Shown here: piece after piece, positions 7,100 through 14,215 of the stretch
Position numbering within the stretch: the first letter of the stretch is position 1
Layout of the letters: every line of letters begins with the position of its first letter
Assembly: GCA_964568805.1 (NCBI GenBank)
Contig: CAZMRW010000088.1
Coordinates: forward strand, 1-17,143
Direction: 5' to 3'
Length of the DNA: 17,143 bases
DNA from: CAZMRW01 sp964568805
Lineage (GTDB): Bacteria > Pseudomonadota > Gammaproteobacteria > Methylococcales > Methylomonadaceae
Notes under the pieces: model-generated
What the model saw: only the letters and a program-made list of their open reading frames with translations
Database searches by the model: none
Told to the model about the DNA's origin: nothing
Program-made: the position numbers and the translations under genes

Positions 7100-7357
7100 A
7101 TGAAAATAGAAATTGTCACCGCACTAAAACGTCAGGCAACTAAAATTCTTGCCGAACTGCATGAATCTAAAGAACCTGTTTTAATAACCGAGCATGGGCA
7201 ACCGTCGGCTTATCTCATAGATGTCGATGATTATGAGTTTATGCAAAGCCGTATACGCATTCTTGAAGGTATTGCCAGAGGCGAAACAGCCATTTTTGAA
7301 AATCGCATTTATACCCAGAGTGACGCCAAAGAAAAAATGAGTAAATGGCTCAAATAA
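7100..7357 (+). CDS. Phd/YefM-family antitoxin
   Basis: 85 residues from the ATG at 7100. The N-terminal part (ALKRQATKILAELHESKEPV, then LITEHGQPSAYLIDVDDYE) is the Phd/YefM pattern, in which this domain binds operator DNA and dimerises. The C-terminal part (RIRILEGIARGETAIF, YTQSDAKEKMSKWLK) is the charged toxin-binding tail. An in-frame ATG at 7046 would add 18 residues unlike the family, so 7100 is preferred although no strong Shine-Dalgarno sequence precedes it. A -10-like TATAGT lies at 7085-7090. The gene overlaps the toxin reading frame by 13 bases, the usual translational coupling. The antitoxin looks complete while its toxin is shortened. Confidence 0.8.
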   Translation: MKIEIVTALKRQATKILAELHESKEPVLITEHGQPSAYLIDVDDYEFMQSRIRILEGIARGETAIFENRIYTQSDAKEKMSKWLK

Positions 7358-7509
7358 TCTGGACTGAGCCCACTTTATCCGATCTGAATGAAATTGCAGA
7401 ATACATAGCGCTTGATAAACTTAATGCGGCACGCTGCTTAGTCGAGCAAGTATTTTCCAATGTTGACCGTCTTGAGCAGTTTCCGGAAATGGGCCGCATA
7501 CCTTTTTAG
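7345..7509 (+). pseudogene. Truncated RelE/ParE-superfamily toxin
   Basis: The frame starts at the ATG at 7345, inside the antitoxin end, and reads MAQIIWTEPTLSDLNEIAEY, VEQVFSNVDRLEQFPEMGRI, then PF and a TAG at 7507-7509. This is the standard N-terminal half of a RelE/ParE toxin, which is normally about 95-100 residues; here there are 54. The C-terminal strands carrying the active surface in these families are absent. Another frame stays open from the T run at 7503-7507 to about 7571, but its residues do not convincingly continue the family, and a REP-like palindrome begins at 7539. It is most likely an inactivated toxin. Confidence 0.65.
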
Positions 7510-7538
7510 GGTTTTATCCATCGGTTCGCTTTAAAATT

Positions 7539-7560
7539 GGTATGCGTTGCGTACCCTACG
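7539..7560. repeat. Short REP-like palindrome GGTATGCG TTG CGTACC
   Basis: GGTATGCG and CGTACC around a TTG loop form an imperfect palindrome, followed by CTACG. It lies where the toxin sequence stops being recognisable and just before the HNH gene. The form is that of a small repeat element, but no second copy exists in the window to prove it. Confidence 0.3.
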
Positions 7561-7600
7561 AAACTTGTTAGCATTTCAAATTACAGGGCATTCGAATACC

Positions 7601-8425
7601 ATGGATTTCAATAAAGTTATCGAACTAGCAGAACCATTCCGCAAGAAATGGAGATTGTCCAAGCGTAACATGGCGACTGGCGTGAATTACCAAAGAAAGG
7701 ATAAGGCAAGAAATGAAACTCATACCTTAATATCTCTTTATAACTCCGATGTTGATCGCCCCGGTTCTATTGAGGTCGCGCTTAAAGTTGAGGGAATCTC
7801 AAATCTTTTCGGGAAAACACAAAGTGACATTGTTAGTTGGATAAGTTATGCCGAAAAAGAAATTGGGCAATATGCGACTCCGAAGACATCCCTCCGTTAT
7901 AGGCGTATTGCACTACTAAGCGTCGAACAGTTTGCTGACTTTCTAAAGTCATTTGACGGATTCCTTTCAGACTATACAACGACCACACTTAAAAAAGCGC
8001 CGCCTGATATAAAAAATACTCCTGTTGTTGACGAATTAATAATGTCGCAAATACGAACAAGAAGAGGTCAAAAAGAGTTCAGAGAGAAGTTATTTAATAT
8101 CTACGGATCAAAATGTGCGTTTACTGGTTGTAGCGCAGAAGAAGCGCTTGAGGCCGCGCACATCATACCCCATGCGGAGCAACAGTCTTATGATCTCCGA
8201 AATGGCTTGCTTTTGAGGGCAGACATTCATACGTTATTTGATTTGTTTTTGGTGTCAGTAAACCCGGAAAGTGGAAATATTTGCGTAGCAGAGTCTATAA
8301 AAAACTCTTACTCCGATTTGGATGGGAAGGCAGCTATTTTGCCATCTATTGAGTATGTTGATCCAGCGAGACTCAAGATACACCATATGAAATGGTCTCA
8401 AAAGAATATGCTAACTTGCCAGTAG
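7601..8425 (+). CDS. HNH endonuclease domain protein, possible restriction-type nuclease
   Basis: 274 residues from the ATG at 7601 (MDFNKVIELAEPF). An earlier in-frame ATG at 7547 would add 18 residues that overlap the REP-like repeat, so the later start is preferred. Residues 1-140 form a soluble domain I do not recognise. From about 150 comes an HNH_2-type domain: the lead-in IRTRRGQKEFREKLFNIYG, C172 and C177 in CAFTGC, the core AAHIIPH (H187, H191), N201 in NGLLLRADIH and H210, then LFDL. All expected metal and catalytic residues of the family are present, so it is probably active. The family includes restriction-like nucleases with an N-terminal sensing domain. There is no methyltransferase or helicase partner next to it. 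Base composition is lower in G+C than prfC, and the gene sits beside a toxin-antitoxin remnant, suggesting acquisition by transfer. Confidence 0.75.
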   Translation: MDFNKVIELAEPFRKKWRLSKRNMATGVNYQRKDKARNETHTLISLYNSDVDRPGSIEVALKVEGISNLFGKTQSDIVSWISYAEKEIGQYATPKTSLRYRRIALLSVEQFADFLKSFDGFLSDYTTTTLKKAPPDIKNTPVVDELIMSQIRTRRGQKEFREKLFNIYGSKCAFTGCSAEEALEAAHIIPHAEQQSYDLRNGLLLRADIHTLFDLFLVSVNPESGNICVAESIKNSYSDLDGKAAILPSIEYVDPARLKIHHMKWSQKNMLTCQ

Positions 8426-8471
8426 GCTGGATTGAGGCATGAAACCCAACGCGGTAAGGCGCAATTTTATA

Positions 8472-8498
8472 GGGCGCAATAGTGTAACGTATTGCGCC
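8472..8498 (+). repeat. REP palindrome upstream of the RAYT gene
   Basis: GGCGCAATA (8473-8481) and TATTGCGCC (8490-8498) are perfect 9-bp arms around the core GTGTAACG, preceded by the foot ATAGGG. It lies 58 bases before the RAYT start. The asymmetric core shows that it is inverted relative to the copy at 9101-9127. Confidence 0.8.
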
Positions 8499-8526
8499 GC
8501 ATGTAAGGCTCGATGAGCTATATTAC

Positions 8527-8540
8527 TTGCATGTATGCAA
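8527..8540. promoter_or_regulatory. Palindrome TTGCAT GT ATGCAA before the RAYT gene
   Basis: Perfect 6-bp arms separated by GT lie 16 bases upstream of the ATG at 8557, where a ribosome binding site or operator could sit. No Shine-Dalgarno sequence is visible before the RAYT gene, which suggests low or controlled expression. Function not shown. Confidence 0.3.
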
Positions 8541-8556
8541 TTGATAAACCCTAATT

Positions 8557-9093
8557 ATGCCTGACTATCGACGTTACCGCATTCCAGGCGGCACTTACTT
8601 TTTTACCGTCAACTTGTTGGAACGGGCTCCGAATGACCTTTTGACCCGGTATATCGACACACTTCGACAAACGGTTCGCAAAACCCGTAAAAACTGGCCT
8701 TTTCACATTGATGCTTGGGTGATTTTGCCTGATCATATGCATTGTGTTTGGACGCTGCCCGAAGGCGATGACGATAATGCCAACCGTTGGCGCGTCATTA
8801 AACAAGCCTTTTCGAAGGCATTGCCTATGACTGAAAGACGCTCCGCCGTGCGTATTGCCCGAGGAGAACGAGGAATTTGGCAACGCCGATTTTGGGAACA
8901 TAGGATTGTTGATGACGCTGACTATGCTGCGCATATTGATTATTGCCATATCAACCCACTTAAACATGGCTTGGTTAAACAGGTGGCGGACTGGCCGTAT
9001 TCAACATTTCACCAATATGCTGAACGAGGAATTTATCCTATTCACTGGACATCATCTTTGCACTTACCTGATGTTAATGGCGAACGGCGTTAA
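8557..9093 (+). CDS. REP-associated tyrosine transposase (RAYT, TnpA_REP)
   Basis: 178 residues, the usual length of a compact RAYT. RAYTs are single-strand DNA endonucleases of the Y1 HUH superfamily, related to IS200/IS605 TnpA, that cut at REP elements. Visible motifs are the start MPDYRRYRIPGGTYFF, IDAWVILPDHMHCVW with the metal-binding HUH pair H60 and H62, RSAVRIARGERGIWQRRFWE, and IDYCHINPLKHGL with the likely catalytic Y129, followed by WPYSTF. No frameshift or stop is present, so it should be functional. It is flanked by REP palindromes in opposite orientation at 8472-8498 and 9101-9127, the classic REP-RAYT arrangement. It converges on prfC. Catalytic tyrosine assignment is by position in the family, not shown here. 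Confidence 0.93.
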   Translation: MPDYRRYRIPGGTYFFTVNLLERAPNDLLTRYIDTLRQTVRKTRKNWPFHIDAWVILPDHMHCVWTLPEGDDDNANRWRVIKQAFSKALPMTERRSAVRIARGERGIWQRRFWEHRIVDDADYAAHIDYCHINPLKHGLVKQVADWPYSTFHQYAERGIYPIHWTSSLHLPDVNGERR

Positions 9094-9100
9094 TTCATTT

Positions 9101-9127
9101 GGCGCAATACGCTACGCTATTGCGCCC
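9101..9127 (-). repeat. REP palindrome downstream of the RAYT gene, between convergent genes
   Basis: GGCGCAATA (9101-9109) and TATTGCGCC (9118-9126) are perfect 9-bp arms around CGCTACGC. Read on the minus strand it begins ATAGGGCGCAATAGCGTAGCG and matches the upstream copy except for two core bases. It lies 8 bases after the RAYT stop and 38 bases beyond the prfC stop, so it could also end transcription of either gene. Confidence 0.8.
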
Positions 9128-9164
9128 TATATCAAAATATAGATACCATCTCTCCAACACCCAA

Positions 9165-10745
9165 TCAAAGCTCCCTTGTCGCACTGAATTTGATATCCGG
9201 CCAGCGTTCCTCGGTCAATTGCAGATTGACCCGGCTGGTCGCCAGATAAACCAGAAAGCCGCCGCCGTCTTCGGCAAGATTTTCGAACGCCTTGTTTTTA
9301 AACTCTTCCAGCTTGGCGGGCTTGTCCGAGCTGACCCAGCGCACGGTCGATATGGACACGGCATCGTAAACGCATTCGACATTGTATTCGCTTTTCAGCC
9401 GGTAAGCCGTTACGTCAAACTGCAAAACTCCAACCGCTCCCAAAATGAGATCGTTGTTTTTCAGCGGCTTGAACAACTGGGTTGCACCTTCCTCGGTCAA
9501 TTGCACCAGGCCTTTTTGCAAGGCCTTGCCTCGTAACGGGTCCTTCAACACGACGCGGCGGAACAGTTCCGGCGCAAAGTAGGGAATGCCGCCGTATTTC
9601 AGCGATTCGCCCTGGCTAAAGGTATCGCCGATCTGGATCGTGCCGTGGTTATGCAGGCCGATGATATCGCCGGGAAAGGCTTCTTCGACGCTTTTGCGGG
9701 TATCCGCCTGAAACGTGATGGCATTGGCGACCTGGATATTTTTACCGATGCGGACATGGTAAATCTTCATGCCCTTGTCGAATTTTCCGGAACAAACCCG
9801 CATAAAGGCGATCCGGTCCCGATGCGCAGGATCCATGTTGGCCTGAATTTTAAAGACGAAGCCGGTAAATTTGTCCTCTTCCGGAGAGACGGTGCGCTGT
9901 TCGGCTTCCCGGGGCCTTGGCGTGGGCGCCAGTTCGGCAAAGGCGTTAAGCAATTCCAAAATACCAAAATTGTTGATTGCCGAACCAAAAAATACCGGGG
10001 TCAGATTGCCGGCCAGATAGTCGTCTAGATCAAACTCGTGGCTGGCGCCTTTGACCAGTTCGATTTCTTCCCGCAACTCATCGGCCTGGTATTTCAGCAG
10101 CTCATCGAGCTTGGGATTGTTCAAGCCCCTGATCACCTCGGCTGCGGCAATGCGGCCGCCATGTTGCGGACTGAACAAATGAATTTCATCCTTGTACAGA
10201 TGATAAACACCTTTAAACCGTTTGCCCATGCCGATAGGCCAGGTCATCGGCGCGCATTTGATCTTCAGGACCGTTTCCACTTCGTCCATCAGTTCGATCG
10301 GTTCGCGCCCTTCCCGGTCCAGTTTGTTGATGAAGGTGATGATCGGCGTCGTGCGCAGACGGCAGACTTCCATCAGGTTGATCGTCCGTTCTTCGACGCC
10401 CTTGGCGACGTCGATGACCATCAACGCCGAATCGACCGCCGTCAACGTGCGATAAGTATCTTCGGAAAAGTCCTCGTGGCCCGGTGTATCGAGCAGATTG
10501 ATGATGGCGTCTTTATGTTCGAACTGCATCACCGACGTCGTCACCGAAATGCCCCGTTCCTTTTCCATTTCCATCCAGTCAGACGTGGCATGGCGCGCCG
10601 CCTTTCTTCCTTTAACAGAGCCGGCGAGCTGAATAGCGCCACCGAACAGCAGGAGTTTTTCGGTTAATGTGGTTTTACCTGCGTCAGGATGCGAAATAAT
10701 GGCGAAGGTGCGCCGCCGCTTAAGTTCTGAAAGTATTTCTGACAT
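9165..10745 (-). CDS. prfC: Peptide chain release factor 3
   Basis: 526 residues, the normal RF3 length. RF3 is a cytoplasmic GTPase that recycles RF1/RF2 from the ribosome after peptide release. The GTPase motifs are intact: G1 SHPDAGKTT (18-26), the GISVTTSVMQF switch region, G3 DTPGH (86-90) and G4 NKLD (140-143). The extended FGGAIQLAGSVKGRKAARH stretch and DWMEMEKERGISVTT are hallmarks of RF3 rather than EF-G. The C-terminal part carries GAVGVLQFDVTAYRLKSEYN, typical of the family. The start at 10745 is supported by similarity at MSEILSELKRRRTFAIISHP. It is transcribed alone from an A+T-rich upstream region, and its 3' end faces the RAYT gene with a REP palindrome between. Confidence 0.97.
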   Translation of the reverse strand: MSEILSELKRRRTFAIISHPDAGKTTLTEKLLLFGGAIQLAGSVKGRKAARHATSDWMEMEKERGISVTTSVMQFEHKDAIINLLDTPGHEDFSEDTYRTLTAVDSALMVIDVAKGVEERTINLMEVCRLRTTPIITFINKLDREGREPIELMDEVETVLKIKCAPMTWPIGMGKRFKGVYHLYKDEIHLFSPQHGGRIAAAEVIRGLNNPKLDELLKYQADELREEIELVKGASHEFDLDDYLAGNLTPVFFGSAINNFGILELLNAFAELAPTPRPREAEQRTVSPEEDKFTGFVFKIQANMDPAHRDRIAFMRVCSGKFDKGMKIYHVRIGKNIQVANAITFQADTRKSVEEAFPGDIIGLHNHGTIQIGDTFSQGESLKYGGIPYFAPELFRRVVLKDPLRGKALQKGLVQLTEEGATQLFKPLKNNDLILGAVGVLQFDVTAYRLKSEYNVECVYDAVSISTVRWVSSDKPAKLEEFKNKAFENLAEDGGGFLVYLATSRVNLQLTEERWPDIKFSATREL

Positions 10746-10772
10746 GCTTTTGAATTGCTGGAAAAACTTGAC

Positions 10773-10778
10773 ATTATA
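10773..10778 (-). promoter_or_regulatory. TATAAT -10 element upstream of prfC
   Basis: The minus strand carries a perfect TATAAT 27 bases upstream of the prfC start. No good -35 lies at 16-18 bases; TTGCCA is present but 23 bases away. It is the best -10 candidate in the 10746-10857 stretch. Confidence 0.3.
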
Positions 10779-10857
10779 ACTTATTATTCGAGGGCGGGTA
10801 TTGGCAAATAATCAGGTTCTTATAACCTATCATTTTATTCAAATCCATAAAATGCTC

Positions 10858-10954
10858 GTCATACCGGCATGGACTGCCGGTATCCAGAGTACAGGGAAGT
10901 GATCCGGATTTGCCATCCATGGCTTCTGGATTCCGGCAATCCCTACCGGAACGG
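10858..10954. repeat. Dispersed-repeat-like inverted repeat element between prfC and the methyltransferase gene
   Basis: The left half contains ACCGGCATGGACTGCCGG followed by TATCCAGAG, and the right half TCTGGATTCCGGCAATCC followed by CTACCGG. They are reverse complements over about 25 bases with four or five mismatches, around a loop of about 35 bases. Each half is itself palindromic around GCCGG. This GTCAT-ACCGGCAT-GGA-TGCCGG style is common in bacterial intergenic repeat families. The rest of 10746-11079 contains only the -10 element above and a Shine-Dalgarno site for the next gene. Confidence 0.6.
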
Positions 10955-11079
10955 CGAATCGAATAACCGCGATAGCATTGATATATAGCATAAGTAATCT
11001 GGTCTCGACTCAAGGCAAAGGCGAAAGAATGTTACCCTATTCCATGCATATCCTTACTCACTCCCAAGAGGATCCATCA

Positions 11080-11769
11080 ATGTCCGAAATGCAATCTCCA
11101 ACCATCCCAAATCCGTCCTTGCTGACGCCGGTCGATCCGGCCATCGAAGCCTATTTGCGCGGCTTGGTGACTCGCACCGATCATCCGGCGCTGATTGACA
11201 TGGAAGCGATGGCGCTGGAAAACAACTTTCCCATTGTCGGCCGCCTGGTCGGCGTGTTTCTTGAAACCATGGCGAGAAGCGTTAATGCTCAACGCATTTT
11301 CGAGTTCGGCAGCGGCTTCGGCTACTCCGCTTACTGGTTTGCGAAGGCGGTCGGACCTGACGGACAGGTCATCTGCAGTGACAACGATCCTCGCCACAAG
11401 GAACAGGCGCATCGCTATTTGGATGAAGCCGGCTTGTGGGATCGAATCGATTTCCAATGCGGCTATGCCCAATACATTTTTAACCGTACCGACGGCACCT
11501 TCGATATCTGTTATAACGATGTCGACAAAGGCGATTATCCGGACATATGGCGCATGGCTAAAGACCGTATCCGCCCCGGCGGTCTTTATATTGCCGACAA
11601 TGTGCTCTGGCATGGCCGCGTCGCCATGGAGAACTATGTCGATATCGTCCCGGGCTGGACCGAGGCCATCCTTGAACACAACCGGCTGATTTTTGACGAC
11701 CCGGAGTTCGATGCGTTCATCAACCCGACGCGGGACGGCGTCATCGTAGCCCGTAAAAAAACCGGCTAA
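11080..11769 (+). CDS. Class I SAM-dependent O-methyltransferase, caffeoyl-CoA-OMT-like
   Basis: 229 residues from the ATG at 11080, chosen because AAGAGGA lies just upstream; a longer in-frame ATG at 10978 would add residues unlike the family. The Methyltransf_3 (catechol/caffeoyl-CoA OMT) pattern is clear: SAM-binding motif I EFGSGFGYS (75-83), acidic SDNDP (100-104), the metal-binding YNDVDKGDY (145-153, D147, D149) and ADNVLWHG (D173 N174). These enzymes transfer methyl from SAM to a catechol-type hydroxyl with a divalent metal. The substrate is not known here. The gene is 8 bases upstream of the HupE-like gene, so they probably share a transcript. No signal peptide, so the enzyme is cytoplasmic. 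Confidence 0.88.
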   Translation: MSEMQSPTIPNPSLLTPVDPAIEAYLRGLVTRTDHPALIDMEAMALENNFPIVGRLVGVFLETMARSVNAQRIFEFGSGFGYSAYWFAKAVGPDGQVICSDNDPRHKEQAHRYLDEAGLWDRIDFQCGYAQYIFNRTDGTFDICYNDVDKGDYPDIWRMAKDRIRPGGLYIADNVLWHGRVAMENYVDIVPGWTEAILEHNRLIFDDPEFDAFINPTRDGVIVARKKTG

Positions 11770-11777
11770 AGGCGCCA

Positions 11778-12905
11778 ATGCTGTTACGTATCGTAGTCGG
11801 CGTGTTCATTTACGCCTGTTGCCAGATGGTCTTTGCACATAAATCCAGCGACAGTTATCTGACCCTGAAACTATCGGAAAACCGGATTAAAGGGCAATGG
11901 GACATCGCCTTGCGCGATCTGGATTTCGCCATCGGTCTGGATGCCAATGGCGACGGCGTGATAACGTGGGGAGAACTTCGCGGCAAGCACGATGCCGTCA
12001 GCGCTTATGCTTTTAATCACCTCAGGCTTGATGATGGCAAATCGGCCTGTCGATTAATACCGGGACAATTTCTGGTTGACAACCATAGCGACGGCGCTTA
12101 TTCGGTCATGCAATTTGCCGCCGACTGCAATGGAGCGTCTTCGGAACTCGGTATCGACTATTCGCTGCTCTTCGATCTCGATCCTCAGCACCGGGGACTG
12201 TTGCGCATCGACTTCCAGAATGACTCACGTACCGCCGTGTTTGGTCCAGCCAATAGCAAACAGCGAATTGAACTTGCCCATAACAAATCCGGAACGGCCT
12301 TTTTACAATACCTGAAAGAAGGTATTTGGCATATCTGGATGGGCTACGACCATATCCTGTTCCTGCTCAGTTTGTTGCTGCCGGCGGTTCTGTTGCGCCA
12401 AAGCAGGCAATGGCTGCCTGCCGAACAATTTCGTCCGGTGTTGATAGAGGTCGTCAAAATCGTCACGGCCTTTACTGTGGCGCACTCCATCACGCTGAGC
12501 CTGGCGACGCTGGATATCATCGCCCTGCCCTCGCGCTGGGTCGAATCGGCGATTGCCGCCTCCGTCATTGTGGCGGCGCTCAATAATGTCTATCCTCTGA
12601 TCAACAAAAAACTTTGGCTGGTTGCTTTCGTTTTCGGCCTGGTGCATGGACTGGGTTTTGCCAACGTGCTAAAAGACCTGGGGCTCCCGCAAAATATGCT
12701 GCTGCCGACCTTGCTGGCTTTTAATCTTGGCGTGGAAGCAGGACAGTTGGCAATCGTCTGCGGATTTTTGCCGATGGCCTTTTGGCTCAGGCAGACGTGG
12801 TGGTACAACAAATTGATCTTATCGGCCGGTTCGGTTTGCATCGCACTGATCGCCCTGACCTGGATGCTGGAGCGATCTCTTAATTTAAAATTATTCGGCG
12901 GATAG
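11778..12905 (+). CDS. HupE/UreJ-type membrane protein with an exported EF-hand-like domain
   Basis: 375 residues. A signal peptide (1-20, ending QMVFA) leads into a periplasmic domain of about 160 residues. That domain holds a textbook EF-hand loop, DANGDGVITWGE (D55 to E66), likely binding calcium. From about 183 the HupE_UreJ_2 pattern follows: WHIWMGYDHILFLLSLLLP (H185, H192), AFTVAHSITLSLA (H236), FGLVHGLGFA (H290), and six or seven membrane helices to about 364. HupE/UreJ relatives are linked to nickel or cobalt uptake, but for this exported-domain subfamily the substrate is unproven. The start ATG is preceded by AAAGG. It sits between the methyltransferase (8 bases) and a TPR gene (40 bases) and is probably co-transcribed with both. 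Confidence 0.88.
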   Translation: MLLRIVVGVFIYACCQMVFAHKSSDSYLTLKLSENRIKGQWDIALRDLDFAIGLDANGDGVITWGELRGKHDAVSAYAFNHLRLDDGKSACRLIPGQFLVDNHSDGAYSVMQFAADCNGASSELGIDYSLLFDLDPQHRGLLRIDFQNDSRTAVFGPANSKQRIELAHNKSGTAFLQYLKEGIWHIWMGYDHILFLLSLLLPAVLLRQSRQWLPAEQFRPVLIEVVKIVTAFTVAHSITLSLATLDIIALPSRWVESAIAASVIVAALNNVYPLINKKLWLVAFVFGLVHGLGFANVLKDLGLPQNMLLPTLLAFNLGVEAGQLAIVCGFLPMAFWLRQTWWYNKLILSAGSVCIALIALTWMLERSLNLKLFGG

Positions 12906-12945
12906 CGTTCACGCGCCTCGGATGACCAACCTATAGGAGACAACA

Positions 12946-14127
12946 TTGACCACTCGGCGGCAACCTATAGCGGGATTGATTGCGGCGCAGCTGTTTGCAG
13001 CCGCTGTGCCCGCCGCGCCTTTTCTGCCCGATAACGATAATCAGGTACTGGAACGCCTACCGCAGGCCTCGGATGCGATCAGCCGCGAGCTACTCGCGAT
13101 GCGCAACGAACAGGCCGCCAATCCCAAGCAGTCCGAGCTGGCTATCAAACTGGCAAAACGTTATATCGAACTCGGCAAATCGGAGTCCGATCCCCGCTAT
13201 TACGGTTACGCCCAGGGCTTATTGCAGCCGTGGTGGACCGATGCGGAGCCGCCGGCGGCTATATTAATGCTGCGCGCATTGATTTTGCAGAACCGGCACG
13301 ACTTCGACAGCGCCTTGCAGGATCTGGACAAACTGTTGCGGCAGCAGCCGGATAATGCCGAGGCATGGCTGGCGCGGGCAATCATTCTGCTGGTGCAGGC
13401 CCGTTACGACGAGGCTCAGCAAAGCTGCGGCGCTTTGATTAATCTTGACGACGCCCTGCTGGCTGCGACCTGTCTGAGCCAGACCGGCAGCCTGATGGGG
13501 CATGGCCTTAAAAGTTTTCAGTTCCTGATAGAATCACTTACCGAAGCGGACAACATCAGCCCTGAACAACATCAATGGACGTTAACGGTGCTGGCGGAGA
13601 TTGCCGTCAGATTGGGCAAAAACGATGACGCCGATCGTTATTTTATCGACGCGATCAAAATCAGGCGGCCGGAAGCTTATTTATTGGCCGCCTATGCCGA
13701 TTTTCTACTCGACCGGAAGCGTCCGGGCGAGGTTGTGGACTTATTGTCCGATAAAACCCGCATCGACAGCCTGCTACTGCGATTGGCGCTGGCCAGGCAG
13801 CAGCAATCTGCCGATGATCTGCCTGAGATAGTCAGCCAACTGCAGGCCCGTTTCTCGGCCAGCCGTCTGCGCAATGAAAACCTGCATCAGGGCGATGAAG
13901 CACGTTTTGCCCTGTATTTTATGAAGCAGCCCGACACGGCATTAAAGCTTGCGAGGGAAAACTGGCAGTTACAGAAAGAACCCAAAGACGCCCGTATCTT
14001 GCTGGAATCGGCCATAGCCGCCAAAAAGCCGGAAGCGGCGGTGCCGGTTATCGAACTTTTGAACAGAACCGGCATGGAGCATGTGCAGCTGCGGGAATTG
14101 GCTGATCAGTTAAAAGGGATGCGATAG
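12946..14127 (+). CDS. Exported TPR-repeat protein
   Basis: 393 residues from a TTG start at 12946, supported by AGGAGA at ideal spacing; the ATG at 12922 is closed after four codons. A signal peptide is likely (TTRRQPIAGLIAAQLF, then AAAVPAAP, cut near residue 23). The mature part is all-helical with TPR-like units, clearest at about 105-165 (ALILQNRHDFDSALQDLDKL, LRQQPDNAEAWLARAIILLV, ARYDEAQQSCGALI). TPRs mediate protein-protein contacts, so a periplasmic scaffold working with the HupE-like protein is plausible. The gene lies 40 bases after hupE-like on the same strand. The partner bound is unknown. Confidence 0.8.
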   Translation: MTTRRQPIAGLIAAQLFAAAVPAAPFLPDNDNQVLERLPQASDAISRELLAMRNEQAANPKQSELAIKLAKRYIELGKSESDPRYYGYAQGLLQPWWTDAEPPAAILMLRALILQNRHDFDSALQDLDKLLRQQPDNAEAWLARAIILLVQARYDEAQQSCGALINLDDALLAATCLSQTGSLMGHGLKSFQFLIESLTEADNISPEQHQWTLTVLAEIAVRLGKNDDADRYFIDAIKIRRPEAYLLAAYADFLLDRKRPGEVVDLLSDKTRIDSLLLRLALARQQQSADDLPEIVSQLQARFSASRLRNENLHQGDEARFALYFMKQPDTALKLARENWQLQKEPKDARILLESAIAAKKPEAAVPVIELLNRTGMEHVQLRELADQLKGMR

Positions 14128-14166
14128 GTTCAGGGTTCAGGGTTCAGGGTTCAGGGTTCAGGGTTC
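14127..14166. repeat. Tandem heptamer array GGTTCAG, five copies plus a partial one
   Basis: GGTTCAG is repeated five times without error and followed by GGTTCG, beginning on the last base of the TPR gene stop. A looser complement (CACCCTAAACCTTGCACCTT) lies at about 14194-14213, so the whole 14127-14213 may fold. It separates the convergent TPR and DUF4331 genes. Such an array can change copy number by slippage. Confidence 0.85.
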
Positions 14167-14215
14167 GATTTTAATATCACTCATTGAATCCTGCACCCTA
14201 AACCTTGCACCTTAC

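Noticed and set aside
10038..10667. 209-residue plus-strand ORF opposite prfC
   Set aside because: prfC motifs on the minus strand are complete; the plus frame has the His/Arg/Phe-rich look of an antisense translation.
11077..11778. 233-residue minus-strand ORF opposite the methyltransferase
   Set aside because: The plus strand has all O-methyltransferase motifs and a Shine-Dalgarno site; the minus frame is a shadow.
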